Under the pieces are notes generated by a model, which did not search any database, was not told the origin of the DNA, and worked only from the letters and a program-made list of their open reading frames with translations. From assembly GCA_002176905.1 (NCBI GenBank), contig MSYE01000178.1, positions 1,128 through 15,578 of the forward strand: a DNA stretch of 14,451 bases. Direction: 5' to 3'. Source of the DNA: a bacterium F11 (lineage in GTDB: Bacteria > Elusimicrobiota > Elusimicrobia > F11). Made by a program: the position numbers and the translations under genes. This document shows, in pieces, positions 1-8,039 of this stretch. Within the stretch, counting starts at the first letter, position 1. Each line of letters begins with the position of its first letter.

Positions 1-740
1 ATGCGTTGTTTGTAAGAATACGGTTCCGGTGTGTTGAGCCCAAATTGCGAATTTTTGGGTCTTTTGGAACGCCACTGGTTTTTTGGTTTCTTATGGGATC
101 GGGATTAAAAAATTCCTTCCGGGGGGATCTTAATTACTTGCAATATTTCTTTCCTGGTACTATTCTGCTCATACTTCTTTTTACCGCCATTTTTTCAACC
201 ATCTCCATCATTGAAGACCGAAATCAAGGCTTTCTTCAATCGGTCCTGGTCTCTCCAACTCCACGATCCGCTTTGGTCTTTGGAAAATTGATGGGAGGAA
301 CCCTGCTTGCAGTGATGCAGGGGCTTCTTTTTATCGTGATGGCCCCTTTCCTTGGATTGCCTCTTACCCTTTGGGATGTTGTTTTCTTGCTTGTTGTTAT
401 GACCCTGGTTTCTTTTGCATTAACAGGACTGGGGTTTTTGATGGCCTGGAAACTGGATTCCTCCCAAGGCTTTCACTCCATTATGAATCTTTTCTTGATG
501 CCTCTCTGGATTTTATCTGGAGCGCTTTTCCCTCTTTCAACAACACCCTCCTGGTTAAGTTGGGTTATGATATTCAATCCCCTCACCTATGCCATGAGTT
601 TGCTCCAGAAAGGGTTTTTTGGGACTTTTGATTCTCACTATTTTGTTCTTAACTCTAGTTTTATTTGTTTCTTGGTCTGTCTTATTTTTGGTGTTATTAT
701 GTATATCCTATCTGTTCGAATGTGTTCCCGATCATCATGA
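1..740 (+). CDS. ABC-2 type transporter permease (5' end missing)
   Basis: This is the membrane subunit of an ABC exporter of the ABC-2/NodJ-DrrB type; its ATPase partner would be expected just upstream, outside the window. The reading frame is open back to the window edge, so the protein is N-terminally truncated; the first possible start inside the window is TTG at 6, but the gene probably begins earlier. About six membrane segments are visible. Family hallmarks are the loop IEDRNQGFLQSVLVSPTPR after the second hydrophobic segment and the C-terminal stretch with LSGALFPLSTTPSWL followed by NPLTYAM. The stop codon overlaps the ATG of the SCO1 gene (ATGA), so the two are translationally coupled. 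Linkage to SCO1 and DUF420 suggests an exporter belonging to a cytochrome oxidase gene cluster. The substrate is unknown. Confidence 0.85.
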   Translation, partial: ALFVRIRFRCVEPKLRIFGSFGTPLVFWFLMGSGLKNSFRGDLNYLQYFFPGTILLILLFTAIFSTISIIEDRNQGFLQSVLVSPTPRSALVFGKLMGGTLLAVMQGLLFIVMAPFLGLPLTLWDVVFLLVVMTLVSFALTGLGFLMAWKLDSSQGFHSIMNLFLMPLWILSGALFPLSTTPSWLSWVMIFNPLTYAMSLLQKGFFGTFDSHYFVLNSSFICFLVCLIFGVIMYILSVRMCSRSS

Positions 741-1381
741 GTCGACTTCGGTTTTTATTAAGAATCCTTATTCTTTTCCTCGGGCTTCTTCTTCTGGGCC
801 TTGGCGGATGGCGACTTGTCCATTTAAAAAACAGCAAACACAAACATCAACCCGCTCTGATCCCAGTAGATGGATACGGGCCGGTTGGGGATTTTGAGCT
901 TACCAACCAAGATGGACAACCCTTTGGATCAAATGATTTAAAAGGAAAAAACTGGATTGGAAATTTTATTTTTACCCGCTGCCAAGGACCTTGCCCCATT
1001 CTCTCTGCCAAAGTGGCAGGTCTCCAAAAAGAGTTCAACAAAGCGGGCAATTTGCATTTCGTTTCTTTTTCTGTGGATCCCGATTTTGATGATCCAAGCG
1101 TGCTAAAAACATATGCCAAAAAATATGATGCCGATCACAAGAGATGGCACTTTCTAACCGGCAAACGGAAGGATATCTATAATTTGATTCGGACAAGTTT
1201 TAAGTTGGCGGTTGAAGAGCCCCCGTCCGCCTCAACAGATGTCATGCATATCTTGCACAGTCTTCATTTGGTTTTCGTTGATCAAGATGGGAAAATAGAA
1301 GGATACTACAATAGCACCGACCCAAGGGCGGTTTCCGATTTGAAATTAAAATTATCCCACTTGGTGAAACACCCTTCCTAA
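737..1381 (+). CDS. SCO1/SenC family copper chaperone for cytochrome c oxidase
   Basis: SCO1/SenC proteins are membrane-anchored, thioredoxin-fold copper proteins that help load the CuA centre of cytochrome c oxidase. I take the ATG at 737 (214 aa), which overlaps the preceding TGA; an in-frame ATG at 665 would add 24 residues lying inside the permease gene and is unlikely. Residues 5-23 form a single N-terminal membrane anchor with no lipobox cysteine. The copper site is visible: C82 and C86 in TRCQGPCP (the CxxxC motif), plus H174 in LHSLHLVFVDQDG, where the family has its conserved metal-binding histidine before the final strand. No strong Shine-Dalgarno sequence precedes the start, which fits coupling to the permease. 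The DUF420 gene follows 2 bp later. Confidence 0.92.
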   Translation: MSRLRFLLRILILFLGLLLLGLGGWRLVHLKNSKHKHQPALIPVDGYGPVGDFELTNQDGQPFGSNDLKGKNWIGNFIFTRCQGPCPILSAKVAGLQKEFNKAGNLHFVSFSVDPDFDDPSVLKTYAKKYDADHKRWHFLTGKRKDIYNLIRTSFKLAVEEPPSASTDVMHILHSLHLVFVDQDGKIEGYYNSTDPRAVSDLKLKLSHLVKHPS

Positions 1382-1383
1382 CG

Positions 1384-1797
1384 ATGGCATCCCTTCATCT
1401 GCCAACACTGAATGCTGGCTTAAATTGTTTGAGTGCTCTTTTTTTAACAGCGGGATTTGTCTTTATTAAAAACAAGAATAGGGCTGCTCATCAATTCTGC
1501 ATGATCGGGGCGGTGGTATCGTCGCTTCTTTTTCTTTCTTTCTATCTCACTTACCACTTTCAGGTGGGGGCCACGTCATTCGAAAAAACCGGCTGGATTC
1601 GTCCTGTCTACTTCTTTATTCTGATCACCCACACTGTATCCGCAACAGCCATTGTTCCCCTTGTTTTGGTAACACTCTATCAGGCTCTCCGACACAATTT
1701 CGCCAAACACGCCCGCATCGCGAGATGGACATGGCCGATTTGGATGTACGTCTCCCTCACCGGTGTGTTGGTCTATGTCCTGCTTTACCGAATCTAA
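1384..1797 (+). CDS. DUF420 membrane protein (YozB/CtaM-like), oxidase assembly
   Basis: The 137-residue, four-helix membrane protein matches the DUF420 family along its whole length. It starts with LPTLNAGLN, has FLSFYLTYHF in the second helix region, then RPVYFFILITHT, and ends with WTWPIWMYVSLTGVLVY. Conserved histidines H36, H58, H83 and H109 are present; the family is thought to use such residues for haem or metal. Members such as staphylococcal CtaM are needed to make functional haem-copper oxidase, and DUF420 genes commonly lie beside SCO1. It starts 2 bp after the SCO1 stop and is the last gene of this rightward operon. Its stop lies only 7 bp from the stop of the converging creD gene, leaving no room for a conventional terminator. 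Confidence 0.9.
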   Translation: MASLHLPTLNAGLNCLSALFLTAGFVFIKNKNRAAHQFCMIGAVVSSLLFLSFYLTYHFQVGATSFEKTGWIRPVYFFILITHTVSATAIVPLVLVTLYQALRHNFAKHARIARWTWPIWMYVSLTGVLVYVLLYRI

Positions 1798-1804
1798 TTA
1801 ATCT

Positions 1805-3130
1805 CTATTGGGTGTCCCAATTGATTTTTCGGGTGAGATACATAATGATCGCCAAAGTAGAGAAGAGCCCTGCTGTTCCAATCAAAAGCGAATAATCCTG
1901 CAATTGGAGCAGACAATAGAGGAAGAAGTAAAGTAGTGTCATCACACTTGTCACGATCATTGTTATTTTCTTGTTCGCAAACACGCCTTTGGTGTATCCG
2001 CCAATGAGACCGATGGTGCCAACACCGGCAATAATGTAGGCCACCACAAAAGGCATGTGTTCAGATAAGGAAAGAAGCAACAAATAAAACAAAACAACCG
2101 CCGATCCCACCAGCAAATATTGCATAGGATGAAGTCTTCTCTTCCCCAAAAATTCAATAAAGAAGAAAACCACGAAGGTTAGAAATATAAAAAGAACCGC
2201 GTATTTGGTTGAACGTTGTGTGTTTCGATAATGATCCACCGGGATCAGGAAATCGATCCCGAAACGGGACAGAGACAAATCATAAACTGCATCCAGCCAT
2301 TTCTGCGGATACTCTCGATTAAAGTGTAAAACCCTCCATTCGGCCTCAAATCCTTTTTCATGAATGTTCCTTTTCTCAGGTAAAAAGGCACCCTGAAAAC
2401 TGGGATCCTTCCATGAGGAAGTTAAACTAACCGTGGTCACTTTTCCAGTCGGAACAAAATAGAGAGATGCGCTGCCGTTGAGGTCAACAGACAAAGAGAA
2501 GGATGTTGACTCGGCAGAATTTCCGGAACCCTTCAGCGGGATCCGTCCGCTCACACCAGAAAGATACTGGCTCTCTTTTTGTAAGCCTGGATTTAAGGCA
2601 ATGAGGTCCTTTCCCCAATTCAATTTGATGGGTTTTTTAATTCCCCTCATATCTGGGATCCCGATGGAAAAATAGGCTGACTCCCATAGGATATCTTTGG
2701 CTTCGATATCCCACTCCTTAAAATCGGGCGAAGGAAACTCTCCGGCTATGTTTACCTTTGTGTTGTAAAGAATGGCTTCATAGATTCCACGGTAGCGCAC
2801 TTCCGTATCAACGGTGCTATTGATATTCAGAGACGTGGGAAGAAAATGAGCGTATTTTGTTACTGAAACCAGTTTCCCTTTTTGGTTGACCTCGGTCTTT
2901 CTGTAGGGAACCGATAATATCGGCCCACCAAGAGTTTGGGATTTTCCCCACGTTGAGCTGATCTCACCAATCGCCTCGTTTCGTCTGGCCTCGCGTTCGA
3001 TAATGAGAGATCGAATCATGGCAGAAGGAATAAGAAGGATGAGAATCAAAAATCCTGCTGTGATAAATTTGATGGTGACCGAGGTTCGGATCCATTGTCT
3101 AAGACGATCAACGGGACTGTCTTTTTCCAT
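1805..3130 (-). CDS. creD: CreD-family inner membrane protein
   Basis: The protein has 441 residues, close to the roughly 450 of E. coli CreD. One membrane helix (about 20-37) is followed by a signature stretch containing EARRNEAIGEISSTWGKSQ and then GGPILSVPY. A large extracytoplasmic beta-rich domain (about 40-305) comes next, and then five C-terminal helices (about 311-432) with the family motif RRLHPMQYLLVG. CreD in enterobacteria belongs to the CreBC two-component regulon and is linked to envelope stress and beta-lactam tolerance, but its biochemical role is unknown. Here no creB or creC is adjacent, and I found no TTCAC-type Cre tag in the 116 bp upstream. The ATG at 3130 is backed by a clear AAGGAG ribosome binding site. 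Confidence 0.93.
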   Translation of the reverse strand: MEKDSPVDRLRQWIRTSVTIKFITAGFLILILLIPSAMIRSLIIEREARRNEAIGEISSTWGKSQTLGGPILSVPYRKTEVNQKGKLVSVTKYAHFLPTSLNINSTVDTEVRYRGIYEAILYNTKVNIAGEFPSPDFKEWDIEAKDILWESAYFSIGIPDMRGIKKPIKLNWGKDLIALNPGLQKESQYLSGVSGRIPLKGSGNSAESTSFSLSVDLNGSASLYFVPTGKVTTVSLTSSWKDPSFQGAFLPEKRNIHEKGFEAEWRVLHFNREYPQKWLDAVYDLSLSRFGIDFLIPVDHYRNTQRSTKYAVLFIFLTFVVFFFIEFLGKRRLHPMQYLLVGSAVVLFYLLLLSLSEHMPFVVAYIIAGVGTIGLIGGYTKGVFANKKITMIVTSVMTLLYFFLYCLLQLQDYSLLIGTAGLFSTLAIIMYLTRKINWDTQ

Positions 3131-3138
3131 ACTCTTTT

Positions 3139-3144
3139 CTCCTT
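3139..3144 (-). promoter_or_regulatory. Ribosome binding site of creD
   Basis: On the minus strand AAGGAG lies 8 bp before the creD ATG. It is one of few clear Shine-Dalgarno sequences in the window and fixes the creD start. Confidence 0.75.
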
Positions 3145-3246
3145 ACGTTATTGTTTGTCCCTTCCATTCTAAGATAAACGTCCTCCTGGCGAAATAGGCT
3201 GTGTCGCAATATAAAGGGATTGGTGTCTTGGCTTTTCAATTGGGGA

Positions 3247-5259
3247 TCACTCTGACCAATTGATTTGGAAAATCTGAAGCGGAGTGTGATGGATGCTCCC
3301 TTTAAGAGGTCCTCGATATAAGAGGGGATCCGTGATGAAATCGGTTATAGGAACGATCTCCGTTTTCTGGGATTGGGTATTTTTTTTCAGAAGAAAACGC
3401 CGAATAAAATTTTCGTTGAGAACCAAAAGGTCAGGGCGGTAACGCTTTATGCACTCTTTGGGTCTCTTTTGACCGGAATAGAAATAATCCTCAGCAATGG
3501 CATTGATGCTTCTGTATCTGGTTCCAAAAGCAAACCAAAGAAAACTCGGGCCCAACACCCGCGAAGAAGAAGGCCCGCTGATCTCCTTAATCTTTTGAAT
3601 ACTAGATAAAAGCGAAGGGTTGCGATGAAAAAATGACCATTCATGAGCCAGGGTGGCGAAGGTCGACGCCCCGAAACACCACAAGAGAAAACACAGTTTA
3701 AGGAAGGAGGCGCTCAGCGAACGGAACTCCTTAATAAATCCTTTTCTTCTCCATAACAAAGATCCCAGAATAAGGAGCCCCCCCGAAGAAATCAGGATAA
3801 TGAGAAGACCAGATATCGATGTGATGCTTTGAAGGTTAAGCGAATACAATTGCGCCATGAAATTTTTGTCCCTCAGCCACAAAGCCAAAAACCATATCGT
3901 AATCAAACCCAAAACGCCCATTATTTTTCGATCCGAAACATTATCAAGGACCAGTGTTCCCAATAGAAAAATGGCATAAAAAAAGAGACTAAATCGAAAA
4001 ACCCACAAAAATCCCATTGATATCAACACAAAGGTGATAACGACTCCTTTTAATTGGTGGGATTTATTTGTTAAGTGGGTGTTTTTTAAAATTTTTTTAA
4101 AATTTCCGAGATTCTCATAAAATATCCAAACTGTCACCGGAATAAAAAGGAGAAAAGCCGGAAGAAGATATGTTGCTTCACTGCGGTATTGTCCCACTCC
4201 AATTAATAAGAAGAGAACAGCCGAACCAAGAAGAAGAACCTTTAAGAATGGGGTTCTTTTCGCTTGCAAGATAGTCCAGATCCATGAACACAAAAAGGCA
4301 AAAAAGGATGTCAGGCCCATCCAGGCATACACAGAAGAAAGGCGATGGGGATTGGCGACCAAAGGGGTCTCCAGTGTCAAATATGGGAGGGTGGCATCCG
4401 CTATGGCATTTAATGGAGACAGGCGTGATATCCATACCTGGCTCAAACTTGCGACCACGTGAAATTTATAACTAAACTTGCCAATAGAAAAGTGAGGAAG
4501 ATCAGTTGTAAACAGGACAAGGAGACACCCGACCACAAATCCAAACCCATGCAAAAGCAGGGCTTGCCACTTTGTCAATTTGGACTTTCCTTTTAGGAAC
4601 AGGAAAAGAAGGGTCAGACAAATAACAAAAAGACCATTGGGATGAATCCCAATGGAACAACCCGCGATCAAACCCGATAAAACAACCTGGGTTTTCAAAA
4701 AACGATCAATGGGCGCCATTAGGAGAAAATAAGAAGAAACAAAGAACAAACTCAATAGAATCTCTGGGCGAATCAAGTGAGATGAGATAGAAAAAACAAA
4801 GGATAGGCTTGTCACCAACACAATGGTTAAAGCGTGCTGGATATCCCATACCTTTCTAAAAAAGGCAAATAAGATACCCAAAATCATCAATCCCGCCAAA
4901 AATGAAAAAAGGCGGAGTTTTCCCCAATCAAGACCAATGACTTTTTGAACGACACCCAGAATCCCCAGGTAGATGCCCATCACAGCACCCGGGAGACTAC
5001 TCGAGATCAACTCAAATTGCGGATCTATGACGCCTTCGTTTACGGTATATCGAATTGTCCCTGTTTCAATAAAAGAATGGGCCATAACCGATACCGCTTC
5101 TTCATCGGGATGAAAGGCAGGGAAGTGAAACACAAACCAAGCTGATGAGATAAGTGCCAACAGGGTCACAACAACCAGCGGGGATATTTTTGATTTCCAT
5201 TTTGGCATTATGGTTTCAATTGTATTTCCTCGGCTCGAAGATGATTCACTCTTTCCCAT
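3247..5259 (-). CDS. ArnT/PMT-like (GT39 clan) polytopic glycosyltransferase
   Basis: The 670-residue protein has about a dozen membrane helices. After the first helix comes FHPDEEAVS (H50, D52, E53), the acidic motif in the first extracytoplasmic loop of GT39/ArnT-like transferases, which take a sugar from a polyprenyl phosphate donor. The last ~110 residues (from about SSRVLGPSFLW) look soluble and probably lie outside the cytoplasmic membrane. It begins 2 bp after the stop of the GT2 gene, so the two form an operon: GT2 would charge the lipid carrier and this enzyme would use the charged carrier. The acceptor is unknown; lipid A, a glycan, a lipid or a protein are all possible. An A8 run (minus strand) near codon 630 encodes KK and is in frame, so I see no frameshift. 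Confidence 0.8.
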   Translation of the reverse strand: MGKSESSSSRGNTIETIMPKWKSKISPLVVVTLLALISSAWFVFHFPAFHPDEEAVSVMAHSFIETGTIRYTVNEGVIDPQFELISSSLPGAVMGIYLGILGVVQKVIGLDWGKLRLFSFLAGLMILGILFAFFRKVWDIQHALTIVLVTSLSFVFSISSHLIRPEILLSLFFVSSYFLLMAPIDRFLKTQVVLSGLIAGCSIGIHPNGLFVICLTLLFLFLKGKSKLTKWQALLLHGFGFVVGCLLVLFTTDLPHFSIGKFSYKFHVVASLSQVWISRLSPLNAIADATLPYLTLETPLVANPHRLSSVYAWMGLTSFFAFLCSWIWTILQAKRTPFLKVLLLGSAVLFLLIGVGQYRSEATYLLPAFLLFIPVTVWIFYENLGNFKKILKNTHLTNKSHQLKGVVITFVLISMGFLWVFRFSLFFYAIFLLGTLVLDNVSDRKIMGVLGLITIWFLALWLRDKNFMAQLYSLNLQSITSISGLLIILISSGGLLILGSLLWRRKGFIKEFRSLSASFLKLCFLLWCFGASTFATLAHEWSFFHRNPSLLSSIQKIKEISGPSSSRVLGPSFLWFAFGTRYRSINAIAEDYFYSGQKRPKECIKRYRPDLLVLNENFIRRFLLKKNTQSQKTEIVPITDFITDPLLYRGPLKGSIHHTPLQIFQINWSE

Positions 5260-5261
5260 TT

Positions 5262-6182
5262 TTAATCTGATTTATAGACGTCACGAATGATCGATCGGGG
5301 ACGTAGTTTTACCTCAATAAATATTTTTGAGATGTAGATACCGAGGCACCCAATTGAAAGAATAATCAAACCACCCAAAAACCATACCGAGACAATCAAC
5401 GATGTCCACCCTTCGATGGGAACACCGATGACCAATTTCTTGTAGGCAAGAAAAACGATATAGAGAAAGGAAACAAAAGAGAGAAGGGTTCCAAAATAGA
5501 AAATAAACACCAATGGTTTAACGCTAAAAGAAGTAAGGGCATTAACAAACAAGTCAACTCTTTTACTCAAACTATAGGTTGAGGTTCCTTTTGATTTCTT
5601 ATCAACCGGAAGGGTTTTCTGTTGAAAGCCGGCCAGCTCCCAAAGACCAAAAAGAAACAGCGCTCTCTCTTTGAATTGAAGAAGATGATGGACGTAACGC
5701 CGTGACATCAATCTGGCGGTTACGGCATTCGGTCTGATTTTGGGGGAAGCCAACATATTGAATACCCAATAAAAAAGAGCTCCTGAGATTCGCTCAAGAA
5801 GGCCGCCTTTGCGGCGTTTTTGAACACCGAAAATAACATCCACTTTTCCCTGATCATAAGCAGCAGCAAACGGGATTAACCACTCAGGTTCCTCTTCAAG
5901 GTCGGAGTCAATAAGAAAAATTCGTTCTCCCGTGGCGTAGGAGAGACCGGTCATTATGGCATGATGATGACCAAAGTTCCGTGATAAATCGACCACCACC
6001 AAACCAGGATCTTTCCTTTGGACCTCCACAATCTGGTTTAAGGTATGATCGGACTCCCCATCAACAACAAATATGATTTCGTAATCCTGGGTAATTTTCT
6101 CAGCAACCGCTCTCATTCGATGGTAAAATTCATCGATATAAGGAGCAGATTGATAAAGTGTGGTAACAACAGATAGTTTCAT
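5262..6182 (-). CDS. GtrB/ArnC/DPM1-like polyprenyl-phosphate glycosyltransferase
   Basis: The 306-residue protein has a cytoplasmic GT-A (GT2) domain and two C-terminal membrane helices (about 222-248 and 262-290), the layout of GtrB, ArnC and bacterial dolichol-phosphate-sugar synthases. Visible motifs are LSVVTTLY at the N-terminus, the nucleotide-binding VVDGESD (D41, D45), RNFGHHHAIMTGL, the metal-binding DSD (D92, D94) followed by LEEEPEW in place of the usual LQDPPE, and the C-terminal RPRSIIRDVY. The predicted reaction is transfer of a sugar from a nucleotide donor to undecaprenyl phosphate on the inner leaflet. Given the neighbouring aminotransferase and formyltransferase, the sugar may be a 4-formamido-dideoxyhexose; this is inference. 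It heads the leftward arm and diverges from the aminotransferase gene. Confidence 0.9.
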   Translation of the reverse strand: MKLSVVTTLYQSAPYIDEFYHRMRAVAEKITQDYEIIFVVDGESDHTLNQIVEVQRKDPGLVVVDLSRNFGHHHAIMTGLSYATGERIFLIDSDLEEEPEWLIPFAAAYDQGKVDVIFGVQKRRKGGLLERISGALFYWVFNMLASPKIRPNAVTARLMSRRYVHHLLQFKERALFLFGLWELAGFQQKTLPVDKKSKGTSTYSLSKRVDLFVNALTSFSVKPLVFIFYFGTLLSFVSFLYIVFLAYKKLVIGVPIEGWTSLIVSVWFLGGLIILSIGCLGIYISKIFIEVKLRPRSIIRDVYKSD

Positions 6183-7374
6183 AGGAACAAATCTTACCAG
6201 TTATCGATCACCGTGGATATTTCTGAAAAATACGAAAATTCCTTTTAACAAGCCTTCTTTGGTGGGAAAAGAAATTCCCTATATCCTCGACGCCATAAAA
6301 AAAGGACAACTGGCGGGAGATGGATTTTATACGCATCGTTGTTCGGACCTCATTCGCAAAAATTTGGATGTGGCCTCGGTTTTGCTTACCTCTTCTTGTA
6401 CCCATGCCTTGGAACTGGCCTATTTGGTCTTGGGTATCCAACCCAAAGAAGAGGTCATCTTGCCCACCTTTACGTTCCCTTCAACTGCCAACGCTTTTGT
6501 GATCAGAGGCGCGATCCCCCGTTTCGTTGATATTCGTCCTGATACATTAAATCTGGATGAATCAAAACTTGTTGAGGCCCTCACCAGTCGAACCAAAGCG
6601 ATCAGCCCTGTCCACTATGCCGGGATAGCCTGTGATATGGAAAAGATAATGACACTGGCCAAGCAGAAAAGGATTCCGGTCGTCGAAGATGCCGCCCAGG
6701 CCATGGGAGCACAATTTCAGGGGCAACCATTGGGTTCTTTTGGAGATGTCAATGCCTTCAGCTTTCACGAAACCAAAAATTGTATAGCGGGTGAAGGTGG
6801 GGCTCTTTTGATCCGAGACCAAAAACATATCAAAAAAGCCGAAATCATCCGTCAAAAAGGGACAAATCGCTCAGCTTTTATACGAGGCGAGGTTCCGTTC
6901 TACTCGTGGATGGAATGCGGATCCTCCTATGTCCCTTCGGAACTTCAAGCAGCCTTTTTGTATGCCCAACTTCAAAAAGAAAAGGAGATTCGCCAAAAAA
7001 GGAAAGCTCTATTTGATCGGTATCAAAATGAATTTCAGTATTTAGAGAATCAGGGTAAAATTCGAAGGCCCCATATCCCCAAAGGATGTCAGCCTTCTTA
7101 CCATCTTTTCTATATCTTGATGGAAAATGCAGCCGAAAGAAACCGAATCCTGGCCTGGCTCAACGAAAAAGGGATTTGGGCTGTCTTTCATTATATCCCT
7201 CTTCATTTGTCCAAGATGGGACGCCATTTTGGATACAGACCGGGAGATTTCCCGGTTGCTGAGAATTTAAGCAAAAGGATTGTTCGTCTTCCCCTGTATC
7301 ACACGCTGACTCTCTCTGAACAAACAAGGATTATCAAAGAAGTAAAGAAATTTTTTACAATCTCAATAAGATGA
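6160..7374 (+). CDS. WecE/ArnB-like sugar aminotransferase (DegT/DnrJ/EryC1/StrS)
   Basis: This PLP-dependent enzyme would transfer an amino group to a nucleotide-linked 4-keto sugar. It resembles E. coli WecE (RffA) closely throughout: IPFNKPSLVG, LTSSCTHALE, a block containing FTFPSTANAFVIRGA, VDIRPDTLN, PVHYAGIACDM, VVEDAAQ (D177), SFHETKN with the PLP lysine K206, EIIRQKGTNRS and AVFHYIPLH. WecE makes dTDP-4-amino-4,6-dideoxygalactose, so that is the best substrate guess; ArnB-type use is possible. The longest frame begins at GTG 6160, giving 404 aa and a 23-bp overlap with the divergent GT2 gene. The family normally starts just before IPFN (residue 27), so a non-standard start such as CTG 6223 is possible. 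The stop overlaps the next ATG (ATGA). Confidence 0.92.
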   Translation: MVTTDSFIGTNLTSYRSPWIFLKNTKIPFNKPSLVGKEIPYILDAIKKGQLAGDGFYTHRCSDLIRKNLDVASVLLTSSCTHALELAYLVLGIQPKEEVILPTFTFPSTANAFVIRGAIPRFVDIRPDTLNLDESKLVEALTSRTKAISPVHYAGIACDMEKIMTLAKQKRIPVVEDAAQAMGAQFQGQPLGSFGDVNAFSFHETKNCIAGEGGALLIRDQKHIKKAEIIRQKGTNRSAFIRGEVPFYSWMECGSSYVPSELQAAFLYAQLQKEKEIRQKRKALFDRYQNEFQYLENQGKIRRPHIPKGCQPSYHLFYILMENAAERNRILAWLNEKGIWAVFHYIPLHLSKMGRHFGYRPGDFPVAENLSKRIVRLPLYHTLTLSEQTRIIKEVKKFFTISIR

Positions 7375-8039
7375 GAAAGAACCGATTCCACATTACCATC
7401 CTTTCTGATAAAAATAGCTGGAAGAATCCCCATCTCCAAGCCTTGGCAACATCTCTTAAAAAAAAGGGACATACCGCCAATCTCATTCATTACCCCAAAA
7501 AAGTAAAAAGAGGAGACATTCTTTTTCTTATTGGATTAACAAAACTCATTCCACCAGAGATCCTGGGGCGCAACCGCCATAACATTGTTGTTCATGAAAG
7601 TGCTCTTCCCAAAGGCCGGGGATGGTCACCTTTAAGCTGGCAAATTCTGGAAGGCCGAAATAAAATCCCGATCTCCCTTTGTGAAGCAGCTAACAAAGTG
7701 GATTCAGGTGTTGTTTACTTGCGCAAGACCCTTAAGCTCAAAGGTCACGAATTGGCACCTGAATGGCGCTTGATTGCGGGAAACAAAATTGTTTCGTTGG
7801 TTCATCAATTTGTCAAACAGTTTCCCCGCATTGGGAAGAAAGGCCAAATTCAAAAAGGGAAGGCCACCTATTATAAGAGGCGGACACCAGAAGATTTAGA
7901 ACTCAATCCCAGAAAATCGCTGGCCAGCCAGTTCCCCATGCTACGGATTGCTGATAACGAACGATATCCTGCTTTCTTTAAATGGAGAAAACGTCGCTAT
8001 CGGTTGAAAGTGGAAAGGGAGGAAAGATTCTCATCTTGA
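7371..8039 (+). CDS. Sugar N-formyltransferase (formyl_trans_N fold)
   Basis: The 222-residue protein matches a small formyltransferase family found in surface-polysaccharide loci. The catalytic segment NIVVHESALPKGRGWSPLSW and the block ending in KVDSG correspond to the folate-binding and active-site region of methionyl-tRNA formyltransferase, PurN and the ArnA formyltransferase domain. H75 and D111 sit 36 residues apart, the spacing of the His/Asp pair in ArnA and PurN. The usual Asn two residues before the His is replaced by V73, with N71 two residues further up. A C-terminal domain ends in DNERYPAFF, typical of this family. It likely N-formylates the amino sugar made by the aminotransferase whose stop codon it overlaps, using N10-formyltetrahydrofolate. 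It is far shorter than a genuine tRNA formyltransferase and is not one. Confidence 0.86.
   Translation: MRKNRFHITILSDKNSWKNPHLQALATSLKKKGHTANLIHYPKKVKRGDILFLIGLTKLIPPEILGRNRHNIVVHESALPKGRGWSPLSWQILEGRNKIPISLCEAANKVDSGVVYLRKTLKLKGHELAPEWRLIAGNKIVSLVHQFVKQFPRIGKKGQIQKGKATYYKRRTPEDLELNPRKSLASQFPMLRIADNERYPAFFKWRKRRYRLKVEREERFSS
8017..8022 (+). promoter_or_regulatory. Probable ribosome binding site of the second ArnT-like gene
   Basis: GGGAGG (within AAGGGAGGAA) lies 13 bp before the TTG at 8036 and inside the end of the formyltransferase gene. It favours TTG 8036 over ATG 7982 as the start of the following gene, although the spacing is somewhat long. Confidence 0.45.

Noticed and set aside
665..736. 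Longer SCO1 start at ATG 665
   Set aside because: The extra 24 residues are out-of-frame permease sequence; ATG 737 gives a normal anchor helix and an ATGA overlap.
3373..3390. T8/A8 run in the end of the first ArnT-like gene as a frameshift or slippage site
   Set aside because: The annotated frame reads through with a sensible C-terminus, and neither other frame gives a meaningful extension.
4080..4108. A/T-tract repeat (TTTTTTAAAA twice) as a regulatory element
   Set aside because: It lies inside the ArnT-like coding region and simply encodes a Lys/Phe/Asn-rich cytoplasmic loop.
7371..8039. Genuine methionyl-tRNA formyltransferase
   Set aside because: At 222 residues it is about 90 short, lacks the tRNA-binding C-terminal domain, and is coupled to a sugar aminotransferase.
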